A stretch of DNA of 12,744 nucleotides from assembly GCA_023430945.1 (NCBI GenBank), contig JAEYYE010000103.1, positions 1 through 12,744 on the forward strand, given 5' to 3'. This DNA comes from Bacteroidota bacterium (GTDB lineage: Bacteria; Bacteroidota; Bacteroidia; Flavobacteriales_F; PHOS-HE28). The position numbers were made by a program, and so were the translations under genes. The notes beneath the pieces were generated by a model, which made no database searches, had not been told where the DNA came from, and saw only the letters and a program-made list of their open reading frames with translations. Shown in pieces: positions 7,092 to 12,744 of this stretch (positions are counted from its first letter, which is position 1; every line of letters begins with the position of its first letter).

Positions 7092-9323
7092 TCAATTCTC
7101 ATGTTCGAACGGGAGCTCTCCAGTCCACTTCATATCTGGTTTATCGACGGGAATAGCAGGTGCATGAAGGATCACACCATTTGGATCCAAGATCAACCGG
7201 CCTCCGTGAATCAGCTCTTTTAGTGATGACTCGACTCGCTCACGATCAGCGGCTGAGTTTTCAGAGACATGGTCGATCAGATCGCTGAAGTTCCTACCTA
7301 CGAAGGTCCTTAGAAAGGAATGGCGAAAGAATGATCCGCTCACTCGTATTACAGGATCTGGGATCACTTCGTATGCTCTCGATCGAAGGCCAATAAAATT
7401 TCCGGGAAAGAATTTGAAACGTCCGGAGCGATCCAGATATAGATTATCTCTGACACTTGGTGCGTTTGTTCCAGGCCGGAATTTTTTCACTTCTGGCAGA
7501 AGATCATCGAGATGCAGTGGGACATCATGTTTTGAAAGAACTTCCTCCACTATATCACGAATTGTTCCTCCTTTTAAATGCTCTCTTTCGTTCTCCCACC
7601 GCTTTAATCCATAAGTGCTCGTACGGCCGATCGAAAAGAACGTTAGGGGATCACGTATGGCGATCGCTCGGATCTGTTCGATCGTTACTGGTGTATCTGG
7701 GTACAATTCATTCCACTTGGACTGAATGATCGTAGCATGACCAGGTTCGTCAATGGCTTCCAAAACTCTCTGGAGCAATAGATGCTGCTTTGGCCTTTTG
7801 TTGGGTGGCAGTATCAATGCATTGTCATACTGTTGTACCTCACTTGAATGGTGCAATAAAAGTGCAATGCCAGTTTGAAGAACAGCTGATCTTTGTTCTG
7901 CGTTACCTGTGATCGGTAGATCGTCAAGAGAGATCTCTTCTTCGACCATTCTTTTTCTAATATTCAGCTCATTAAGCCGTTTGCATAAGCGATAGACGGC
8001 TTCCGAAATATCACGTCGAATTACAAAGGGTTCAAAGATCTTCAGATATTTCGTCCTATCCGAGCGTTCAAAGGCTTTGAACCAATCTCCAATTATGAGA
8101 CCTTCCTCATTGATCCCGGTAATTACATGAGCCAGGAAAAGGGGAGAGGGATCGGCATTTTCTCGATGTTGGCATTTTGACCAAAGTTCCTGGGTTATGA
8201 TCTCAAAAGCTCCATCACAGACCAGTTCCGGATAGGTCTCCTTTATTTCAGGTACTTGGTACAGTATGCGAAAAAGCCTTGGGACCTGCACTTCATATTG
8301 GGCCATAAGCTGGCGGACCCGTTCTCTGCTCAATCCTGCATGTTTCGCTAACTCCTGATAATTTCCAGTCTTACCATCACCTTGCAAGTACGGCAGGTAG
8401 ATCTTCTGCTGATGTCCATTCATCACCACCCTCAAATGCGCAGCCATGCCTTTTAGTGCGGTTAGGCCGTGGCTCGGATCATGGAAAAAAGATTGAATAT
8501 TCTTCGCTATATCATTGGCAAGGAACCACCGTTCAAGAGGAGTTGACGATCCATTGACTTCATTACAGATGACAGCATTGCGCTGAGAGATCATCAGTAA
8601 TCTACTACGCATCTCCCGCAGTTCACGCATCACTAACGTGCCTGCACCAGGGAGGCGCTCCATCTTACGGCCATGTTCCATGAAGAATTTGATGGCATTC
8701 TGCGCGGTGGGTTCACCGATCTCCCTTAAAAGGATGTTCTTCGCTCTCTGTGATAGACAATTGTAGCGACCAAGAAAGACTTCTTCGAGTAGTTGGTCAT
8801 CCACTTCAACGTCTGGCTTCTCTGTTCCCTTTCTCTCGAAATATCCAAGCTGTTCAGCTTTGTTCAGAAGGTCCTTTAATTCCACTTGTGTGGTGGTGCC
8901 GCAGTTCCGCAGATTCTTGAATTCACCGTGCATGGCAAGATGAGCCCGGATCTTTGAGAGCGATAGCAGATCCGAATTCTGACAAACATTGAACGCTCTA
9001 ACCGATAAGTTGAACAGGATGGCCAGTTGTTCAAGATGCGGATCATTCGGATCCTTTATCGATCCGATCTTTGCGACATCCGGTTTGGATCGATCCACTT
9101 TACCATTCATGGAAATTATTTCATCTTGTCTCGATCTTAGAGTGGTGATCAAATTCAAGATCAGATCTGCCAGAAGATCGTCAACGCCAGGTAGGTCCTT
9201 GAAAGTACCGGAACGATCAAAATGTGCTTCCAAAGCAGCTATGTCATGAAAGCCAACCACATCGCATAGGTCAACGAGCCTTTTTGGGAGAAGCCCCATC
9301 TGATCAAGCTCTTGGATGCGCAC
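7092..9323 (-). CDS. Composite DNA-binding protein: three alpha-CTD-like HhH segments, sigma-4-like HTH, HARE-like winged helices
   Basis: The 743 residues match no named gene I know, but several parts are recognisable. Three segments look like the helix-hairpin-helix C-terminal domain of RNA polymerase alpha: about 11-60 (core FKDLPGV), 100-155 (LSVRAFNVC... then FKNLRNCG and ELKDLL) and 187-238 (CLSQRAKNIL... then MERLPGAG). Residues 318-342 (TGNYQELAKHAGLSRERVRQL) closely resemble the helix-turn-helix of sigma-70 region 4.2. Two C-terminal segments, about 512-576 (ending IGRTSTYGLKRW) and 587-647 (IRDIVEEVL...SVRDNLYLD...FIGL), resemble HARE-HTH/RpoE-delta winged helices. No nuclease, helicase or ATPase motif was seen. 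A role in transcription control or sensing of DNA is an inference. GTG 9323 is the longest start after an in-frame stop; ATG 9299 (residue 9) is possible. GC is lower than in the flanks at spots counted by eye, suggesting transfer. An hsdR relic lies beyond its start. Confidence 0.7.
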   Translation of the reverse strand: MRIQELDQMGLLPKRLVDLCDVVGFHDIAALEAHFDRSGTFKDLPGVDDLLADLILNLITTLRSRQDEIISMNGKVDRSKPDVAKIGSIKDPNDPHLEQLAILFNLSVRAFNVCQNSDLLSLSKIRAHLAMHGEFKNLRNCGTTTQVELKDLLNKAEQLGYFERKGTEKPDVEVDDQLLEEVFLGRYNCLSQRAKNILLREIGEPTAQNAIKFFMEHGRKMERLPGAGTLVMRELREMRSRLLMISQRNAVICNEVNGSSTPLERWFLANDIAKNIQSFFHDPSHGLTALKGMAAHLRVVMNGHQQKIYLPYLQGDGKTGNYQELAKHAGLSRERVRQLMAQYEVQVPRLFRILYQVPEIKETYPELVCDGAFEIITQELWSKCQHRENADPSPLFLAHVITGINEEGLIIGDWFKAFERSDRTKYLKIFEPFVIRRDISEAVYRLCKRLNELNIRKRMVEEEISLDDLPITGNAEQRSAVLQTGIALLLHHSSEVQQYDNALILPPNKRPKQHLLLQRVLEAIDEPGHATIIQSKWNELYPDTPVTIEQIRAIAIRDPLTFFSIGRTSTYGLKRWENEREHLKGGTIRDIVEEVLSKHDVPLHLDDLLPEVKKFRPGTNAPSVRDNLYLDRSGRFKFFPGNFIGLRSRAYEVIPDPVIRVSGSFFRHSFLRTFVGRNFSDLIDHVSENSAADRERVESSLKELIHGGRLILDPNGVILHAPAIPVDKPDMKWTGELPFEHEN

Positions 9324-9328
9324 GCTTA

Positions 9329-9359
9329 CAAGAATAAAGGATTCTTTTCAAGTGATCAA
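9329..9359 (-). promoter_or_regulatory. Candidate Bacteroidota-type promoter of the 743-residue gene, with internal dyad
   Basis: On the minus strand TTG (9357-9359) is followed after 20 bases by TATTCTTG (9336-9329), one mismatch from TAnnTTTG and with spacing normal for the phylum. A start a few bases on would be at or next to the GTG at 9323, implying a leaderless message or use of ATG 9299. A 6-bp inverted repeat, AAGAAT (9330-9335) and ATTCTT (9341-9346), overlaps the -7 element and could be an operator. Confidence 0.4.
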
Positions 9360-9445
9360 GGTAAGGAAAAGTAGAGTTAATAATTCATTGCATCGAATGG
9401 CAGTTCAGGATCATCAGATAGGATCCTCTTTCCCCCGATCCTTGA

Positions 9446-9760
9446 TCGGTCCACTTCTCGAGGCTGGCTTACATCGCTTACAACAAGCAGTTGCATTTAC
9501 GTGAGCAACGCGCACAAGCTGCGAGGACCAAGCTTTACCATTATGATGATAAGCAGCGCGCTTTCCTGGACTTTGTACTTGATCAGTATGTACAACAAGG
9601 TGTGCAGGAGTTACAACAGGAAAAGCTTGGCGCATTGCTCGTGCTGAAGTACAAGACCATCCCTGACGCCATGCGTGAATTGGGCGACAACAAGCGCATC
9701 AGGGAAACATTCGTGGGTTTTCAGAAATGGCTGTATGAGGGGGTGGGGGTGAGGGTTTGA
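9446..9760 (+). pseudogene. hsdR: C-terminal remnant of type I restriction enzyme R subunit (HsdR)
   Basis: The frame is open from 9446 (after a TGA at 9443-9445) to the stop at 9758-9760. The part from about 9530 encodes YHYDDKQRAFLDFVLDQYVQ, then GVQELQQEKLGALLVLKYKT and IRETFVGFQKWLYE. This is the pattern of the far C-terminal domain of EcoEI-type HsdR, the ATP-dependent translocase/endonuclease of type I restriction systems: conserved DDKQxAFLDFVLxxYV, LxxLLxLKY and FVGFQKxLY. A complete HsdR is roughly 800-1000 residues; here only about 90 remain, without the nuclease or helicase motors, and no hsdM or hsdS is present. The frame offers only a TTG (9491) near the homologous part. It is best read as a relic from deletion or a recombination breakpoint, not a working gene. 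The divergent 743-residue gene begins 120 bp away. Confidence 0.75.
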
Positions 9761-9791
9761 ATTGAAGTAACCGCCCTATCGATCTGAAGCG

Positions 9792-9808
9792 AGGTGCGCC
9801 TTGCACCT
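9792..9808 (+). terminator. Small hairpin after the hsdR remnant
   Basis: AGGTGC (9792-9797) and GCACCT (9803-9808) form a perfect 6-bp stem around a 5-base loop, 32 bp after the remnant's stop. The following ATTATG is not a T-run, so termination is uncertain. Confidence 0.3.
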
Positions 9809-9839
9809 ATTATGCGTGCCTCCAAGTAGGATCGCCCTC

Positions 9840-9855
9840 CGTGATGATCATCACG
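9840..9855. promoter_or_regulatory. 16-bp perfect palindrome upstream of creD
   Basis: CGTGATGATCATCACG equals its own reverse complement over 16 bases and is centred 127 bp before the creD start. It could be an operator for a dimeric regulator. Downstream, GATCTTTG (about 9876-9883) is a partial match to the TAnnTTTG -7 element but lacks a clear TTG partner. Like other palindromes here it is centred on GATC. Nothing else was recognised in the 214 bp between the hsdR remnant and creD. Confidence 0.35.
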
Positions 9856-9974
9856 CACGGTGCGATCGCAGCGCCGGATCTTTGTATCACCAAGTAACCG
9901 ATCATGACATCGAACCTCGGAACCACCGATCGCCTCCCATTTCCCCCTAGCTTGGCGCTCCGATCCTCCAACCC

Positions 9975-11324
9975 ATGAACGAGAACGCTTCGTTCTTCGA
10001 GCGCTTCAACAACTGGATCCGCAGTTCGATCATCCTGAAACTGCTTTCCGTTGGTTTCCTCATCCTCATCCTGCTGATCCCCGCCAACATGGTGGAATCG
10101 CTGATCTGGGAGAGGCAGAGCACGCGCGAGAACGCGGTGATGGAGGTGAGTTCCAAGTGGGGGCTGGCACAAACGATCAGTGGGCCGGTGCTTTCGGTAC
10201 CCTACAAACAATACAGCCGCGATAGCGAGAACCGGTTGGTGGAGACCACCGAGTACGCACATTTCCTGCCCGATTCATTGCGGATCACCGGTTCGATCGA
10301 GCCGGAGATGCGTTCCCGTGGGATCTACGATGTGGTGGTGTACAATGCGAACCTGCAACTGAAGGGTGTGTTTCCACGGCCTTCCTTCACCGAATGGAAT
10401 ATTCCCAATGAGAACATCCGCTGGGAGAACGCATTCGTTGCGATCGGCATTAGCGATATGCGCGGCATACGGACGAACATCATGTTGGATCGGAACGGTG
10501 AGCAGGTCCCGTTCGAGCCAGGCATCGAGACCAACCAGGTGCTTGGCTCTGGCGCAAGTGCGCGCACACCGGTGGATCCAACGGATAGCGCGGCAACGAT
10601 GGCATTCACTTTCGATCTCGACCTGAACGGATCGGACATGCTCTACTTCACTCCGGTGGGCCGGGAGACCGTGGTGGACCTGCGATCGGAGTGGGCCGAT
10701 CCCAGTTTTGATGGTGCTTTTCTGCCAGAGCAGCGGGAGATTTCGGCGGAAGGATTTTCTGCGAAGTGGCGTGTGCTTCACCTCAACAGGAATTATCCGC
10801 AAGCGTGGCGTGCGGGTTCGTTCGATCTGCATTCGTCCGACATGGGAGTGCGCCTGATGGTGCCGGTTGATCAATATCACAAAAGCCTCCGATCGGCGAA
10901 GTATGCCACGATGTTGATCTCCCTCACCTTCCTGATCTTCTTCTTCGTGGAAGTGCTCAACCGCCGCCGGATCCATCCGGTGCAATACATACTCGTTGGC
11001 CTTGCGCTCTGTGTATTCTATGCATTGCTCGTGGCGCTTTCAGAGCACATTTCCTTCGATCTGGCCTATGCGATCGCAGCGATCGCGGTGATCGGGCTCA
11101 TCATCGCATACTCGGTCCCGATGTTCAAACAGCGCCGGCTCACGCTGTTGCTGGGCGGCATTCTGGTGCTGCTGTTCGGCTTCATCTTCACCATCATCCA
11201 ACTGGAGGATCTTGCATTGCTGATGGGCAGCATCGGTCTTTTCCTCGTGCTTGCGATCGTGATGTACCTGAGCCGCAAAGTGGATTGGTATTCGATCCAA
11301 TCAACGAACGCGGAAACGAGGTGA
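9975..11324 (+). CDS. creD: CreD-family inner-membrane protein
   Basis: The 449-residue product has the size and layout of the CreD family (E. coli CreD is about 450 residues). One N-terminal membrane helix (about 18-38) follows a short cytoplasmic leader. Then comes a large extracytoplasmic domain (about 40-305) with family-like segments: GPVLSVPY (65-72), YAHFLPDSLRITGSIEPE, and RGIYDVVVYNANLQLKGVF. A cluster of five helices closes the protein (about 313-328, 336-356, 363-381, 389-408, 413-432). Family knowledge: CreD is induced by the CreBC two-component system in enterobacteria and is tied to envelope integrity and beta-lactam or colicin tolerance; its biochemical activity is not established. 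No creB or creC lies next to it; the kinase at the right edge faces the other way and lacks visible CreC features. ATG 9975 gives the usual N-terminus. No Shine-Dalgarno is evident. Confidence 0.88.
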   Translation: MNENASFFERFNNWIRSSIILKLLSVGFLILILLIPANMVESLIWERQSTRENAVMEVSSKWGLAQTISGPVLSVPYKQYSRDSENRLVETTEYAHFLPDSLRITGSIEPEMRSRGIYDVVVYNANLQLKGVFPRPSFTEWNIPNENIRWENAFVAIGISDMRGIRTNIMLDRNGEQVPFEPGIETNQVLGSGASARTPVDPTDSAATMAFTFDLDLNGSDMLYFTPVGRETVVDLRSEWADPSFDGAFLPEQREISAEGFSAKWRVLHLNRNYPQAWRAGSFDLHSSDMGVRLMVPVDQYHKSLRSAKYATMLISLTFLIFFFVEVLNRRRIHPVQYILVGLALCVFYALLVALSEHISFDLAYAIAAIAVIGLIIAYSVPMFKQRRLTLLLGGILVLLFGFIFTIIQLEDLALLMGSIGLFLVLAIVMYLSRKVDWYSIQSTNAETR

Positions 11325-11402
11325 TCGGCTGAACGATCCGTCCCAGGAAAGGATGGGATCCGATCCATCGGAGTGAACTTCGATCCACTAAATATCAAGG
11401 TC

Positions 11403-11771
11403 ATGAGCAACCGTCCTGTGCATTTCGAGATCCCGTGCGATCGGCCGGAGGAAGTGATGGAATTCTTCCGGAAGACCTTCGGCTGGAAGTTCGAACGCTT
11501 CGGTGATATGGAATACTGGAGCGTGGTGACCGGCGAAGAAGGTACCCCGGGGATCAACGGCGGATTGATGAAGAAGAACGATCCGCAACAGCCGGTGGTG
11601 AACGTGATCGATGTGGCCGATGTGGATGCGAGCGTGCGCACGATCGAGCAGAACGGCGGAACGATCGTGGTGCCGAAGATGCCGATCCCTGGCGTGGGTT
11701 GGGTGGCCTATTTCATGGATCCCGATCGGAACATCCACGGGGTGTACCACAACGATCCTTCGGCGAAGTGA
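11403..11771 (+). CDS. VOC-fold (glyoxalase/bleomycin-resistance-like) protein
   Basis: The start at ATG 11403 gives 122 residues beginning MSNRPVHFEIPCDRPE; a GTG at 11373 would add ten residues with no family support. Two beta-alpha-beta-beta-beta modules are visible: HFEIPCDRPEEVMEFFRKTFGWKF (7-30, with His7 where the first metal ligand usually lies) and VIDVADVDASVRTIEQNGG (68-86), then GVGWVAYFMDPDRNIHGVYH (97-116). The AYFxDPDxNxxG pattern is typical of the superfamily, whose members include lyases, dioxygenases and drug-binding proteins, so no substrate can be assigned. The usual acidic last ligand seems absent; His116 is nearby. It lies 78 bp after creD, with a weak 5-bp stem at 11352-11369 between them, and converges on the kinase gene with a 3-bp gap. 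Confidence 0.85.
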   Translation: MSNRPVHFEIPCDRPEEVMEFFRKTFGWKFERFGDMEYWSVVTGEEGTPGINGGLMKKNDPQQPVVNVIDVADVDASVRTIEQNGGTIVVPKMPIPGVGWVAYFMDPDRNIHGVYHNDPSAK

Positions 11772-11774
11772 ACC

Positions 11775-12744
11775 TTACGAAGCGGCCAGCTGGTCCGTGA
11801 TCGCTGGTTCCTCCTTCTGCACCGCGTGCAGCGGGAGCTTCACACTAATGGTGGTGCCTTTGCCGAGCCCTTCGCTTCGCGCTTCAACCGTTCCACCATG
11901 ATCTTCCACCAGCCGTTTCACCAGCGCAAGGCCGATCCCCAACCCGGAATATGATCGGGACGTGGAACGATCCACCTGGCCGAACATCTCGAAGATCGAA
12001 TTGTAATGTTCAGGCTGAAGCCCGATGCCATTGTCCTTGATCGATACTATCACAGCATTGCCGCTCCTTTCCGACCGGATCTGGATGAGGCCACCTTTGG
12101 CGGTGTATTTCGCGGCGTTGTTGAGTACGTTGAGGAACACCTGCGCGAGCCGTACGGGATCGCCTTTTATCATGAGCCGATCGGTGGGCAGTGAGATCTC
12201 CACGCGGTGACCGCATTGCTCGAAGAACGGGCGGCTCGATTCCAGCGCCATGTTGAGCACCGATGCCAGTTCGATCTGCTCGAAGCGCAACGCGATCTTG
12301 CCCCGGTTGATCCGGCTTACGTCCATCAGGTCATCGATCAGCCGCACCATGTGTTGCAACTGCCGTTGCATCATCCGGTGGATCTCCTTTTCCGCAACCG
12401 GATCGGAATTCACCCCCGAAGCGAGGAGTTCCACGCCACTTACCAAAGGCGAAAGTGGATTCCGCAATTCGTGCGCGAGCGTCGCGAGGAATTCATCCTT
12501 GCGTTTGTCGGCTTCGCGCAATGCTTCCTCCGTTGCGCGCCGCGCAGTGATGTCCTGCTGCGTACCCCATGCGCGCAACACTTTCCCATCTTCAATGATC
12601 CCGACAAGATTGTTGCTAAAGTAAACGGTGCGGCCGAACTTATCGATCTCGGTGCTCTCGCCGCCATGCAGGTTGAAACCCGAAGCGATGAACGCCTTCA
12701 GGTATGCTTCGTTCTCAGGTGTTCGTGGTAGCAGGTCCTGGAGC
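11775..12744 (-). CDS. PAS-linked sensor histidine kinase, C-terminal part
   Basis: The minus-strand frame is open from the window edge to the TAA at 11775-11777 and gives 322 residues without a start. Residues 1-65 end a PAS/PAC sensor unit (FGRTVYFSNNLVGIIEDGK, then LRAWGTQQDITARR, the usual PAC ending). A short coiled linker leads to a HisKA domain with FLATLAHELRNPL, where His91 is the phospho-acceptor. The HATPase domain has the N box NVLNNAAKYT (205-214), G1 DNGIGL (237-242), an F box IFEMFG and G2 SGLGIGLALVK (266-276). No receiver domain follows, so this is a plain kinase at its C-terminus; its N-terminus, possible further PAS or membrane segments and its cognate regulator are outside the window. 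A GTG at 12581 lies inside the PAC motif and is not a credible start. Signals and targets are unknown. Confidence 0.92.
   Translation of the reverse strand, partial: LQDLLPRTPENEAYLKAFIASGFNLHGGESTEIDKFGRTVYFSNNLVGIIEDGKVLRAWGTQQDITARRATEEALREADKRKDEFLATLAHELRNPLSPLVSGVELLASGVNSDPVAEKEIHRMMQRQLQHMVRLIDDLMDVSRINRGKIALRFEQIELASVLNMALESSRPFFEQCGHRVEISLPTDRLMIKGDPVRLAQVFLNVLNNAAKYTAKGGLIQIRSERSGNAVIVSIKDNGIGLQPEHYNSIFEMFGQVDRSTSRSYSGLGIGLALVKRLVEDHGGTVEARSEGLGKGTTISVKLPLHAVQKEEPAITDQLAAS

Noticed and set aside
12207..12731. 174-codon plus-strand open frame at the right edge
   Set aside because: It is antisense to the HisKA and PAS parts of the histidine kinase, whose motifs are intact on the minus strand.
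11775..12744. The kinase as CreC partner of CreD
   Set aside because: It is on the opposite strand beyond the VOC gene, carries a PAS/PAC unit next to HisKA, and no CreB-like regulator is present.

Overview
This looks like a stretch of chromosome from a fairly GC-rich member of the Bacteroidota, probably near the Flavobacteriales. Four things point that way: topoisomerase IV subunits of the Bacteroidota type, a lipoprotein whose cysteine is followed by a K-D-D surface-export signal, start codons with little or no Shine-Dalgarno sequence, and promoter-like TTG...TAnnTTTG matches. The assignment rests on remembered family features, not on a database search.

Layout, left to right. Positions 1-829 (minus) hold the N-terminal 276 residues of an MBOAT (AlgI-like) membrane O-acyltransferase cut off by the window edge. 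A divergent intergenic region of about 245 bp carries a promoter-like motif that abuts a 14-bp perfect palindrome. Positions 1076-6932 (plus) form a compact apparent operon: parE, a secreted PEGA-like membrane protein, a small surface-type lipoprotein (coupled by an ATGA overlap), then parC. The two envelope genes sit between the two topoisomerase IV subunits. Positions 6933-7091 hold palindromic, repeat-like intergenic DNA.

Positions 7092-9323 (minus) hold the most unusual gene, a 743-residue protein that looks assembled from transcription-machinery parts: three HhH segments resembling the RNA polymerase alpha C-terminal domain, a sigma-70 region-4-like helix-turn-helix (SRERVRQL), and two winged-helix segments resembling HARE-HTH. 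Its DNA is poorer in GC than the flanks at the places I counted. Just beyond it, transcribed divergently, is an orphan C-terminal piece of a type I restriction enzyme R subunit (about 9446-9760). Together they suggest a decayed, horizontally acquired defence-type insertion between housekeeping genes.

Positions 9975-11324 (plus) encode a full-length CreD-type inner-membrane protein, followed by a VOC-fold protein (11403-11771). Converging on it with a 3-bp gap is a PAS-linked histidine kinase (minus, 11775 to the window edge). No tRNA, rRNA, CRISPR array or transposase was seen. The tetranucleotide GATC is several times commoner than chance wherever I counted it, including intergenic DNA and the AT-richer gene.
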